The notes under the pieces: model-generated
Database searches by the model: none
What the model was told of the DNA's origin: nothing
The model's input: only the letters and a program-made list of their open reading frames with translations
Part shown: piece by piece, positions 1 through 6,570 of the stretch
Layout: each line of letters begins with the position of its first letter
Numbering within the stretch: position 1 is the first letter of the stretch
Source: Pseudomonadota bacterium
GTDB lineage: Bacteria; Pseudomonadota; Gammaproteobacteria; Burkholderiales; Burkholderiaceae_B
Length of the DNA: 26,765 nt
Assembly (NCBI GenBank): GCA_023386765.1
Contig: JAEWJD010000049.1
Coordinates: 1-26,765 of the forward strand
Direction of reading: 5' to 3'
Position numbers and translations under genes: made by a program

Positions 1-25
1 TGAGGCATGTTCCGCGTCCTTGCAA

Positions 26-45
26 TACTGTGTTTACATACAGTC
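26..45 (-). promoter_or_regulatory. LexA (SOS) box ahead of a leftward gene that leaves the window
   Basis: TACTGTGTTTACATACAGTC matches the LexA operator pattern CTGT-N8-ACAG (CTGT at 28-31, ACAG at 40-43). On the minus strand it is followed by an AAGGA ribosome site (21-17), an 8-nt spacer and an ATG at 8-6, so a leftward gene starts at position 8 and runs off the window. Only two codons are visible, so its product cannot be named. The box suggests an SOS gene such as an error-prone polymerase cassette, but that is inference. Confidence 0.7.
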
Positions 46-121
46 TATCGCTTAGCGGAAAGTTCTTTTACCCTCAGCCGAAATGCCTGCCGTTGCTAGA
101 CATTGCCAGCCAGTGCCCGTC

Positions 122-137
122 ACTCCCACTCGATTGT
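122..137. other. att site at the far end of the island
   Basis: ACTCCCACTCGATTGT matches 13 of 16 bases of the guaA-end copy at 12290-12305, with an exact CCCACTC core. Read on the minus strand it still encodes Thr-Ile-Glu-Trp-Glu followed by TGA, the normal C-terminus of GuaA. It marks the junction with the sequence that originally followed guaA. Confidence 0.8.
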
Positions 138-193
138 AAACAAGCACACAAAACCCTTTAGTGACAACAATTTGCAAGAACTATCAGGCTCAG

Positions 194-213
194 TGCCATG
201 AAAAATACCATGA
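194..213. other. Candidate integrase arm-type sites, left end
   Basis: TGCCATG (194-200) and ATACCATGA (205-213) lie 60-90 bp inside the left att copy. The nine-base ATACCATGA recurs exactly at 12076-12084 near the other end, and related motifs cluster there. Sequence shared by the two ends of an element and placed just inside att is typical of tyrosine integrase arm sites. Binding is inferred. Confidence 0.5.
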
Positions 214-218
214 CCAGA

Positions 219-443
219 TCATGAGGTTGAACACGGCTTGCGCCGGCAGCGTTCACGCTCCTGGTCGGCGATCTCGCCCGGCTGCAATGCTAGCTCAGCA
301 TCGGTCATGCGCTCCAGCACGTCGCGTAGGCGGATGGTGCAAGGAATGGGCGGCAGCTCGAACTCATAGCCGCCGGCGATCATTTCGGCCGCAATCTCCT
401 CGGTGATGAAAAACGGCTCGTCGTCTTGGTTCGGCTTCTTCAT
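219..443 (-). CDS. Small hypothetical protein coupled to the resolvase
   Basis: A 74-residue protein not recognised as a named family. Its ATG overlaps the resolvase stop by 4 bp (ATGA), so it is probably translated by coupling. The N-terminal part is acidic (DDEPFFITEE), the middle has an amphipathic stretch (RLRDVLERMTDAELALQPGEIADQERER), and the C-terminus is short and basic with two cysteines. It is the last gene before the left end of the island, so its stop lies close to the candidate integrase arm sites. A role in resolution or end function is possible but not shown. Confidence 0.6.
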   Translation of the reverse strand: MKKPNQDDEPFFITEEIAAEMIAGGYEFELPPIPCTIRLRDVLERMTDAELALQPGEIADQERERCRRKPCSTS

Positions 444-1177
444 GCCCTTTCCTCCTGGCGCTCATCCTGGCCGACAGCGGCCAGGGCATCGGCTTCCGTC
501 AATGCGTCCTCCACGAACGCGCCGTGCTGCTTCGCTTCGGCCTGGCTGACCTCGGCCCATATCCGTTTCACCTGGGCCGCACTGTACCCGGCCAGCTCGG
601 CGGTCTTGTTGATGCTGTAGCCGGACTTGCGCAGCGCGACAACTTGGGCGCGGCGCTTCGGATCAGCACGGCGGCCCTTGTACCGCCCGGCCTGGCGGGC
701 CAACTCAATGCCTTGGCGCTGGCGTTCGCGCCTGTCCTCGTAGTCGTCGCGGGCCATCTGCAAGGCCAGGCGAAAAAGCATGATCTGCACGGCTTCCAGC
801 ACGATCTTGGCGACGCCCTGGGCCTCGGCCGCCAGGTCGGATAGATCGACCACGCCAGGGACGGCCAGGCGTGCGCCTTTGGCCTGTATCGAGGCCACCA
901 GGCGCTCGGCCTCGGGCAAAGGTAGGCGGCTGATGCGGTCGATCTTCTCGGCAATGACCACCTCGCCGGGCTGTAGGTCGCCGATCATGCGCAGCAGCTC
1001 AGGCCGGTCGGCGCGTGCGCCGGATGCCTTCTCACGGTAGATGCCGGCGACGTAGTAGCCGGCGGCCTTCGCGGCCGTAGTGATCGCCTCTTGGCGTTCC
1101 AAGTCCTGCGCGTCGGTGCTGACGCGCAGATAGACCCGCGCCACCATCGGCGCGGCTACTGGCTTCGTCCTGCGCAT
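440..1177 (-). CDS. Serine recombinase (resolvase/invertase family)
   Basis: A 245-residue site-specific recombinase of the resolvase type. The catalytic motif ARVYLRVSTDAQ places the nucleophile at Ser20, with the usual ERQ following and the conserved EKIDRISRLPLPEAERL segment around residues 97-113. The C-terminal part (about 170-220) contains a Hin/resolvase-like helix-turn-helix (RRAQVVALRKSGYSINKTAELAGYSAAQVKRIW). The last 30 residues are an acidic tail. A good AAAGGAG ribosome site lies about 9 nt ahead of the ATG. It is divergent from arsR across 147 bp that may hold its res site. Its likely role is resolving multimers or cointegrates of the excised element. Confidence 0.9.
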   Translation of the reverse strand: MRRTKPVAAPMVARVYLRVSTDAQDLERQEAITTAAKAAGYYVAGIYREKASGARADRPELLRMIGDLQPGEVVIAEKIDRISRLPLPEAERLVASIQAKGARLAVPGVVDLSDLAAEAQGVAKIVLEAVQIMLFRLALQMARDDYEDRRERQRQGIELARQAGRYKGRRADPKRRAQVVALRKSGYSINKTAELAGYSAAQVKRIWAEVSQAEAKQHGAFVEDALTEADALAAVGQDERQEERA

Positions 1178-1260
1178 ACTTGCGGGCTCCTTTGGGCATA
1201 CTCAAATGCACCCATCTTAAACTGGCAGGCCAATTTATCACATATCGATCTAAATGCGCC

Positions 1261-1289
1261 TAGCTCATTTTTACAGCTTAAATGAGCTA
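1261..1289. repeat. 10-bp perfect inverted repeat between resolvase and arsR
   Basis: TAGCTCATTT (1261-1270) and AAATGAGCTA (1280-1289) are perfect arms with a 9-nt spacer. The position in the divergent intergenic region fits either part of a resolvase res site or an operator upstream of the ars operon. No T-tract follows, so a terminator is less likely. Confidence 0.6.
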
Positions 1290-1305
1290 TTGAGCACACT
1301 CCATA

Positions 1306-1323
1306 TTTCGACTATTATTGAAA
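1306..1323 (+). promoter_or_regulatory. Candidate ArsR operator next to the arsR start
   Basis: TTTCGACTATTATTGAAA is an imperfect palindrome with exact TTTC/GAAA outer arms ending two bases before the arsR ATG. ArsR repressors usually bind AT-rich palindromes in their own promoter. There is no clear Shine-Dalgarno in this stretch, so the transcript may have a very short leader. Operator function is inferred. Confidence 0.4.
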
Positions 1324-1324
1324 C

Positions 1325-1657
1325 ATGGAAACGATAAATGCTGTAGCCGCCCTGGCGGCCATCGCTCAAGAATCGCGCCTCGCGGTGTTCCGGCTTCTCG
1401 TCCAGGCCGGCCCCGCCGGCATGGCCGCCGGAAAAATCAGCGAAGCGGCCGGCATCCCGCCGTCTTCGCTATCCTTCCACCTGAAAGAGCTGGCACACGC
1501 CGGCATGGTCACGTCGCGGCAAGAAGGCCGATTTGTGATCTACGAGGCGAACTTTTCGACGGCCACTAACCTGGTGGCCTTTCTCACGGAAAACTGCTGC
1601 GGCGGCCAGGTGTGCAACCTGTCTTGCACCACGGAAGCCGGGAAGGTGTTGGCATGA
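1325..1657 (+). CDS. arsR: ArsR/SmtB-family arsenite-responsive repressor
   Basis: A 110-residue winged-helix repressor that should dissociate from the ars promoter when it binds As(III). The core (residues 5-75) has the ArsR layout: helical N-terminus with ESRLAVFRLLVQAG, recognition region AAGIPPSSLSFHLKELAHAGMV, and the wing SRQEGRFVIYEAN. The metalloid ligands are not in the classic ELCVC helix. Instead C91, C92, C97 and C101 form a C-terminal cluster (ENCCGGQVCNLSC), resembling the site known from the Acidithiobacillus ferrooxidans ArsR. It is the first gene of arsR-arsH-arsC-acr3 and overlaps arsH by ATGA. The start agrees with family length, although no good ribosome site is visible. 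Confidence 0.93.
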   Translation: METINAVAALAAIAQESRLAVFRLLVQAGPAGMAAGKISEAAGIPPSSLSFHLKELAHAGMVTSRQEGRFVIYEANFSTATNLVAFLTENCCGGQVCNLSCTTEAGKVLA

Positions 1658-2421
1658 GACTTCGCCATCTTTCCGACCCCGATTCTTTGCCCGCTTTGGA
1701 CAAATCCTTTGCCATCGAGCGCCCGGCGCTCGGGCTGGCACCCGACGCCCCGCCGGTGCGTATCCTGCTGCTGTATGGCTCGCTGCGCGCCCGCTCGTTC
1801 TCACGGCTGGCCGTCGAGGAAGCGGCCCGGCTGCTGCAATTCTTTGGCGCAGAAACACGCATCTTCGACCCGTCCGATTTGCCGTTGCCCGATCAAGTGC
1901 AAAGCGACGATCACCCGGCCGTCAAGGAGCTGCGCGCCCTGTCCGAGTGGTCAGAGGGACAAGTCTGGTGCAGCCCGGAACGCCACGGTCAGATTACCAG
2001 TGTCATGAAGGCGCAGATTGACCATCTGCCGCTTGAAATGGCCGGCATCCGGCCGACCCAAGGCCGCACCCTGGCCGTGATGCAGGTATCCGGCGGCTCG
2101 CAGAGCTTCAACGCCGTGAACACCTTGCGTCTGCTCGGCCGCTGGATGCGAATGTTCACCATTCCGAACCAGTCGAGTATCGCCAAAGCGTTCCAAGAGT
2201 TCGACGCGGCGGGCCGCATGAAGCCCTCGCCGTACTACGACCGAATAGCCGATGTGATGGAAGAACTGGTGCGCTTCACGGCGCTGGTACGGCCGCACCG
2301 TGAAGCACTGACAGACCGCTATTCCGAACGGAAAGCGGCCGGCCACGTCATCGACGAGGCCACCGATCTTTCATCCATCGCCATTGCTCCCCAGCCACTA
2401 CCAGAAAGCGAAACATCATGA
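1654..2421 (+). CDS. arsH: ArsH, NADPH-dependent FMN reductase (organoarsenical oxidase)
   Basis: A 255-residue flavoprotein of the ArsH family. Members use FMN and NADPH, and some oxidise trivalent organoarsenicals such as methylarsenite. The flavodoxin-like phosphate-binding motif LLYGSLRARSFSRLAVEEA lies at about residues 40-58. The family blocks WCSPERHGQITSVMKAQIDH and VMQVSGGSQSFNAVNTLRLLGRWMRM follow, and then IPNQSSIAKAFQEFDAAGRM. The chosen ATG at 1654 overlaps the arsR stop by 4 bp. An upstream in-frame ATG at 1612 would place 14 unlikely residues inside arsR. The gene overlaps arsC by ATGA, so the operon is translationally coupled. Confidence 0.93.
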   Translation: MRLRHLSDPDSLPALDKSFAIERPALGLAPDAPPVRILLLYGSLRARSFSRLAVEEAARLLQFFGAETRIFDPSDLPLPDQVQSDDHPAVKELRALSEWSEGQVWCSPERHGQITSVMKAQIDHLPLEMAGIRPTQGRTLAVMQVSGGSQSFNAVNTLRLLGRWMRMFTIPNQSSIAKAFQEFDAAGRMKPSPYYDRIADVMEELVRFTALVRPHREALTDRYSERKAAGHVIDEATDLSSIAIAPQPLPESETS

Positions 2422-2924
2422 CCGAAAGAATCTATAACGTCCTCATCCTCTGCACCGGCAATTCGGCGCGCAGCATCATGGCCGAAGCTCTCATCAACAC
2501 GATGGGGCAAGGGCGCTTCCGCGCCTACAGCGCCGGCAGTCACCCAACCGGCAAGGTCAATCCCTTCGCCGTCGAAAAGGTGGAGTCGGTGAATTACCCG
2601 ACCGAGAATCTGCGCAGCAAGAGCTGGGACGAGTACGCCACGCCCGACGCACCGAAGATGGACTTCATCATCACCGTCTGCGACAACGCCGCCGGCGAAA
2701 TGTGTCCGGTGTGGCCTGGTCAGCCGATCTCGGCGCATTGGGGATTTGAAGACCCGGCCGCCGTCGAAGGCACTGACGCCGAGAAGCGCCGGGCCTTCGA
2801 ACAAACCTTCCGGCACATGATGAACCGCGTCCGCCTGTTCGTGAATCTGCCTCTCAAAATGCTTGACCAGACGGCCATCAAGCGCGAGCTGGCGAACATC
2901 GGCAAGACCGAGCAGGAAGCATGA
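2418..2924 (+). CDS. arsC: Arsenate reductase, low-molecular-weight phosphatase (thioredoxin) type
   Basis: A 168-residue cytoplasmic enzyme reducing arsenate to arsenite for export by the next gene. The P-loop CX5R motif is LCTGNSARS with C12 and R18 at the N-terminus. The other redox cysteines expected for thioredoxin-linked ArsC are C88 (IITVCDNA) and C96 (GEMCPVWPG). The general acid region HWGFEDPA lies at about 107-114. This differs from the glutaredoxin-type ArsC of E. coli plasmids. The protein is longer than the 130-140 residues typical of Gram-positive versions, through a C-terminal helical extension. It overlaps arsH and acr3 by ATGA at both ends. Confidence 0.93.
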   Translation: MTERIYNVLILCTGNSARSIMAEALINTMGQGRFRAYSAGSHPTGKVNPFAVEKVESVNYPTENLRSKSWDEYATPDAPKMDFIITVCDNAAGEMCPVWPGQPISAHWGFEDPAAVEGTDAEKRRAFEQTFRHMMNRVRLFVNLPLKMLDQTAIKRELANIGKTEQEA

Positions 2925-3988
2925 GCGCCGGCGCACAGGCCATCGCCGCGAAGCCGCGCCAGGCCCCGATGAGCGGCTTCGAGCGTTACCTGACGCTGTG
3001 GGTGGCCCTGTGCATCGTCGCCGGTGTTGCGCTCGGCCAGGGCCTTCCTGACGTGTTCCAGGCCATAGGCCGCATGGAAGTGGCCCAGGTCAATTTGCCG
3101 GTGGGCCTGCTGATTTGGGTAATGATCGTCCCGATGCTGGTCAAGATCGACTTCGGGGCGCTGCACCAGGTCAAAGAGCATTGGCGCGGCATCGGCGTCA
3201 CGCTGTTCGTGAATTGGGCCGTCAAGCCATTCTCGATGGCCCTGCTGGGGTGGCTGTTCATCCGACAAGTGTTCGCTCCGTTCCTGCCGGCCGATCAACT
3301 GGACAGCTACATCGCGGGCTTGATCTTGCTGGCCGCCGCGCCCTGCACGGCAATGGTGTTCGTGTGGAGCCGCCTTACCAACGGCGACCCGCTTTTCACG
3401 CTCTCGCAAGTGGCTCTGAACGACGCCATCATGATCGTGGCCTTCGCGCCCATCGTCGGCCTGCTGCTGGGCATGTCCTCGATCTCGGTGCCTTGGGACA
3501 CGCTGCTGATTTCGGTCGTGCTCTACATCATCGTGCCGGTGATCCTGGCGCAGCTCTTGCGGCGGCATCTGCTCAAGCAAGGACAGGCCGCCTTTGAACG
3601 GGCCATGCAGAAGATCGGGCCGTGGTCGATGGCCGCGCTGCTGCTGACGTTGGTTCTACTGTTCGCCTTCCAGGGCGAGGCCATCATCCGGCAGCCGTTA
3701 GTGATCGCCATGCTAGCCGTGCCGATCTTGATTCAAGTGTTCTTCAATTCCGGGTTAGCCTACTGGCTGAACAAGCGGGCGGGGGAAAAGCACTCTGTCG
3801 CCTGTCCTTCGGCCCTGATCGGTGCCAGCAACTTCTTCGAGCTGGCCGTGGCGGCCGCCATCAGCTTGTTCGGTCTGCACTCCGGCGCTGCATTGGCAAC
3901 CGTGGTCGGCGTCCTGGTCGAAGTGCCGGTGATGCTGCTGGTCGTGCGCGTGGTGAATCGCTCGAAGAGCTGGTACGAACGAGGTTGA
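2921..3988 (+). CDS. acr3: ACR3-family arsenite efflux permease
   Basis: A 355-residue inner-membrane arsenite/H+ antiporter of the ACR3 type (often annotated arsB), with about ten hydrophobic segments. Family hallmarks are visible: LPVGLLIWVMIVPMLVKIDF near 59-78, the essential cysteine C142 in AAAPCTAMVFVWSRLTNGDP, and the conserved Glu E307 in GASNFFELAVAAAISLFG. Both residues are known to be needed for transport in characterised ACR3 proteins. The gene completes the arsRHC-acr3 operon and starts inside the arsC stop codon. Length and residues are intact, so the resistance operon looks functional. Confidence 0.93.
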   Translation: MSAGAQAIAAKPRQAPMSGFERYLTLWVALCIVAGVALGQGLPDVFQAIGRMEVAQVNLPVGLLIWVMIVPMLVKIDFGALHQVKEHWRGIGVTLFVNWAVKPFSMALLGWLFIRQVFAPFLPADQLDSYIAGLILLAAAPCTAMVFVWSRLTNGDPLFTLSQVALNDAIMIVAFAPIVGLLLGMSSISVPWDTLLISVVLYIIVPVILAQLLRRHLLKQGQAAFERAMQKIGPWSMAALLLTLVLLFAFQGEAIIRQPLVIAMLAVPILIQVFFNSGLAYWLNKRAGEKHSVACPSALIGASNFFELAVAAAISLFGLHSGAALATVVGVLVEVPVMLLVVRVVNRSKSWYERG

Positions 3989-4013
3989 ACATGAGTAGGA
4001 AAAAACTGAGGAA

Positions 4014-4106
4014 ATGATTGCAGATTGCCGCGCCGGCCGCTTCCTGGCGCATTCGATCACTGACCTGGAACACCTAGTATCCATGCTTGCTGAGGTCGCC
4101 CGATGA
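4014..4106 (+). CDS. Possible 30-codon ORF coupling acr3 to the next gene
   Basis: An ATG at 4014 opens 30 codons (beginning MIADCRAGRFLAH) that end in TGA overlapping the ATG at 4103. A still shorter ORF (3991-4017, MSRKKLRK) begins 2 nt after the acr3 stop and overlaps this one by ATGA. Together they form an unbroken chain of start-stop overlaps from acr3 to 4103. It may be a real leader peptide or the remnant of a longer gene. The ribosome site GAGGA sits only 1 nt from the ATG, which argues against efficient independent initiation. Confidence 0.3.
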   Translation: MIADCRAGRFLAHSITDLEHLVSMLAEVAR

Positions 4107-4306
4107 CAGACCCAAAGAACCTAGAGAACAGGCTGCATGAGAAGGCCGACCCGGCCCGCGCCGTTTCCACTGGTCGGGTGCGCTACACACTGGCCGAACT
4201 ACTGGCCGACGCGGAAGCATCCGGGGCTTACCCGCTGCCGCCGGAGGAACGCGAATGGATGGATGCGCCGTCTGTGGGTCGGGAATGGCCAAACAGTGAA
4301 GATTGA
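4103..4306 (+). CDS. Small soluble protein, weakly antitoxin-like C-terminus
   Basis: A 67-residue hydrophilic protein at the end of the arsenic transcription unit. Its C-terminal half (RYTLAELLADAEASGAYPLP, then EEREWMDAPSVGREW) recalls the C-terminal toxin-neutralising segment of some MazE/PemI-like antitoxins, where YTLxELLA and a final VGRE are common. No DNA-binding domain and no toxin gene are seen beside it. The resemblance is from memory and weak. It could equally be a cargo gene of unknown function. It is followed directly by a strong bidirectional terminator. Confidence 0.5.
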   Translation: MTDPKNLENRLHEKADPARAVSTGRVRYTLAELLADAEASGAYPLPPEEREWMDAPSVGREWPNSED

Positions 4307-4337
4307 AAAAGGCGGCCAGTTCGAGTGGCCGCCCTTT
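4306..4337. terminator. Bidirectional terminator between the converging ars and trb units
   Basis: GGCGGCCA (4311-4318) and TGGCCGCC (4326-4333) form a perfect 8-bp stem with a 7-nt loop. An A-run lies on the left (4306-4310) and CTTTCGT on the right. It lies between the rightward arsenic unit and the leftward small gene ending at 4343, so it can stop transcription from both sides. Confidence 0.8.
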
Positions 4338-4342
4338 CGTCA

Positions 4343-4567
4343 TTAGCTGCACGCTTGGCGCAAGGCGTTCATTGCTTCTTGAAAATCAGCCTGTGTCGCC
4401 CGGCCCGTTTCAGCTTGGTAGTACACCACCATAAAAGCATTAGCGACGGCTTCGGCCAATGGCCCAAGGCTCCGCGCTTCCGCTTGGTTGATGTACTCCA
4501 AAGAAGAAAGAATAGCCGCTGCTTGATGCACTGCTTGCCCTGGTTCGATAATATGTTGTGTTGTCAT
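4343..4567 (-). CDS. Small hypothetical protein, last gene of the trb unit
   Basis: A 74-residue mostly helical protein (starts MTTQHIIEPGQAVHQAAAIL) with no signal peptide or membrane segment. It is not recognised. A strong ribosome site (GGAGAGG) lies 5-7 nt before the ATG. It follows the 82-residue gene across 63 bp that contain a 9-bp hairpin, so its expression may be reduced relative to trbL. Its position after trbL is where RP4 has trbM and later genes, but no similarity to those is apparent. Confidence 0.6.
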   Translation of the reverse strand: MTTQHIIEPGQAVHQAAAILSSLEYINQAEARSLGPLAEAVANAFMVVYYQAETGRATQADFQEAMNALRQACS

Positions 4568-4601
4568 AATTCACCTCTCCAGTAGGTGTTGATTGAAAGT
4601 G

Positions 4602-4625
4602 CCGGGCTGGTTGTGGCCAGCCCGG
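4602..4625 (-). terminator. Intercistronic hairpin in the trb unit
   Basis: CCGGGCTGG (4602-4610) and CCAGCCCGG (4617-4625) make a perfect 9-bp GC-rich stem with a 6-nt loop. The minus-strand sequence after it (CACTTTCAATC) is only weakly T-rich. It may be a partial terminator or an mRNA-stabilising hairpin between the 82- and 74-residue genes. Confidence 0.5.
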
Positions 4626-4630
4626 TGCGC

Positions 4631-4879
4631 CTACAGGTACAGCCCCGCCGCCTCCGCGAATGCTGACCGCTCATTCCTGCCGCCATTAACCTCAATACTT
4701 ATCGGCTTAGTTTCGCTCTCTCTCATAGGGTCTGGCCGTGATACAAAAGCGGCTGTTTCTGTCTCTGCATCGACCTCGGTCGATTGATCACCCAGCGGCG
4801 AAATAAATACCTGGCTGACTTCTTCCCTTGGCGCTTCATCCAGGGCCGCCAATGCGGCCATGTATGTTGATGTCGTCAT
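4631..4879 (-). CDS. Small acidic hypothetical protein coupled to trbL
   Basis: An 82-residue acidic protein rich in Glu, Ser and Thr (contains STEVDAETETAAFVS), without membrane segment or signal peptide and not recognised. Its AGGAG ribosome site lies within the last codons of trbL, and the ATG is 4 nt after the trbL stop, so it is co-translated with trbL. Its low complexity suggests a flexible protein. No function can be assigned. Confidence 0.6.
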   Translation of the reverse strand: MTTSTYMAALAALDEAPREEVSQVFISPLGDQSTEVDAETETAAFVSRPDPMRESETKPISIEVNGGRNERSAFAEAAGLYL

Positions 4880-4883
4880 CGTG

Positions 4884-6311
4884 CTAACTCCTGACTTCGT
4901 TACTATCTGGGCCAGAATCGGCGCCCAAGCTATTGCCCTCGAACTGGCCAGATTGGCTTGCTTCTTTCGGCTCCATGCTTTCGCGTATCGAAGCAGCCAG
5001 TTTTCCGCCTGTGGTTTCGCTCACTCGCTCCTGGAATCCCTGCTTCACTTGAGAGCCGACACCCTTGGCTAACTCGGAGGCCGTGCCTGTGGCCAGCTTC
5101 GCGGCCTTGGCAAAGCCGCCACCGCTTGAGCTACTGCCGCTGTCACCAAAGCCAGCCGCTTGGGCGAATGGGCTACTGCCAGCAGTACCCGCTTCACCAC
5201 CACCGTTTCCGCCACTGCTGACAACTGACCCCATGCTGGACATGTCACCGCCGGTTTCCATACTCGCTGATGCTTTCTGAAAAGCCGCTTGGAGTGCACT
5301 TGCACCTCCGGCTGCACCGGCTGCGGCACCCATAACCGCTTTACCTGCCAGGGCAGCGCCGCCAGTTGCCATACTGGCCGCCGTCACCGCCGCCCCAACT
5401 GCCGCACCCGCACCGAAGTTTCCAATTCCACCGGCTGCGCCAATACCACCACCAGACACAAGACCAGAAATCATCGGCGGAACTTTGTTGACCAAGAAAA
5501 GCAAGATGACCGATATAACCAACATCACGGCCAGTTCCTGGGATGCCATGTTCTCGCTGATTTGCGTGTAGTAGTGATTGATGAACTCTTTGCCAATCGC
5601 AACCAGAAGCACCATTGCCATAAGCTGTGCGGCCAGGCCCAGCACGGTCTTGTAGTAATTGATCGCCATGTCGGAAGTCCAACGACTTCCACCAAAGCCA
5701 AGGAAGAACACACCGGCATACAACAGAATCCAGGCTGATGCGAGCAACAGCAACAGGTTGACCGCAATCAACGCCAGGACAAACAAAACAGCCAGGGCCA
5801 TTAGCTCCATGACCAGAGCAGTTGCCATCTGCCGCCATCCCAGCTCCGAGGTGGCCTGTACTGTGCGGTTGTATAACTCGAAACCAAGATCAAGGATGCT
5901 GGAGGGCCCAAGATTGCTATTGGAAAGTCCCCCCGCCTGCGCGCCCAGAGTTTGCAATGACTGAACAATCGTACCGGCGATATTCATGCCCTGGTTCGCA
6001 TTCGTCAGCAACCACCAGAAAAAGCCGGTGAAGATCGTGAAGCGAACGAACTCCGCGAAGAACTCGCCAATGTCGGCCTTGCGCAAAGCCATCATGCCGA
6101 ATGTCCAGACCATCGAAATCACAACCAGCGTCCAGAACAAACGCGATGCAGCGGACTCAATAGCTGGCCCCCATGTTGCGGCAGCATCATGAAAACGCTT
6201 GAGCACATCATTCATAACACCGCTGCTACTTAGCTCCTGCGCCATTGCAGGTTCAGCCAGCACCATTGTGGCGACCATCATCAAGCCACCTAGAGCAATT
6301 TTCTTTCTCAT
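4884..6311 (-). CDS. trbL: TrbL/VirB6-like conjugal transfer membrane protein
   Basis: A 475-residue polytopic inner-membrane protein of the TrbL (VirB6-like) family, which forms part of the channel base of IncP mating-pair formation. A signal peptide (RKKIALGGLMMVATMVLAEP, cleavage near AMA-QE) is followed by about six hydrophobic segments. After about residue 290 there is a long Gly/Ala/Ser-rich low-complexity tail (GGGIGAAGGIGNFGAGAAVG and later Ser/Gly runs) typical of TrbL. The start at 6311 has GAGGTGG 5 nt upstream; a longer reading to 6437 would overlap the preceding lipoprotein gene. RP4 TrbL is somewhat longer (about 528). It is isolated from trbB-I, so it cannot build a transfer apparatus alone. 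Confidence 0.9.
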   Translation of the reverse strand: MRKKIALGGLMMVATMVLAEPAMAQELSSSGVMNDVLKRFHDAAATWGPAIESAASRLFWTLVVISMVWTFGMMALRKADIGEFFAEFVRFTIFTGFFWWLLTNANQGMNIAGTIVQSLQTLGAQAGGLSNSNLGPSSILDLGFELYNRTVQATSELGWRQMATALVMELMALAVLFVLALIAVNLLLLLASAWILLYAGVFFLGFGGSRWTSDMAINYYKTVLGLAAQLMAMVLLVAIGKEFINHYYTQISENMASQELAVMLVISVILLFLVNKVPPMISGLVSGGGIGAAGGIGNFGAGAAVGAAVTAASMATGGAALAGKAVMGAAAGAAGGASALQAAFQKASASMETGGDMSSMGSVVSSGGNGGGEAGTAGSSPFAQAAGFGDSGSSSSGGGFAKAAKLATGTASELAKGVGSQVKQGFQERVSETTGGKLAASIRESMEPKEASQSGQFEGNSLGADSGPDSNEVRS

Positions 6312-6321
6312 GGCGACCACC

Positions 6322-6558
6322 TCAATAATCATCTTTAGGGCTGGGCTTGAACTCCCACTGACGCATCTGCTTGGCCTTCTGGAATGCTCTGCATTCCTCG
6401 GTAAAGGCCTCTCGGTTCGCTTCGCTGCGCATTTCATTCAGTGCTGCCTGGAACGCATCGGGGGCACACGTCGCCGCATTTGGTTCGGGCATCCTTTCCT
6501 GTTCACATCCAGCCAACAACAGCAACGTAGCCGCGGTAGTAAAAAAGATTTTTTTCAT
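6322..6558 (-). CDS. trbK: TrbK-like entry-exclusion lipoprotein
   Basis: A 78-residue lipoprotein: signal sequence KKIFFTTAATLLLLAG with the lipobox cysteine at C18 (LLAGC), then a short helical domain with C31 and C56. Position between trbJ and trbL and the lipoprotein nature match TrbK of RP4, which makes recipients refuse a second IncP plasmid. Sequence identity to RP4 TrbK is not obvious, so the symbol rests on synteny. Its last 19 residues align with the end of TrbJ at 11 positions (QMRxWxFxPSPxDxY), an unusual shared tail. It starts 12 nt after the trbJ stop and ends 10 nt before trbL. Confidence 0.7.
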   Translation of the reverse strand: MKKIFFTTAATLLLLAGCEQERMPEPNAATCAPDAFQAALNEMRSEANREAFTEECRAFQKAKQMRQWEFKPSPKDDY

Positions 6559-6570
6559 CTCACCGCCTCC

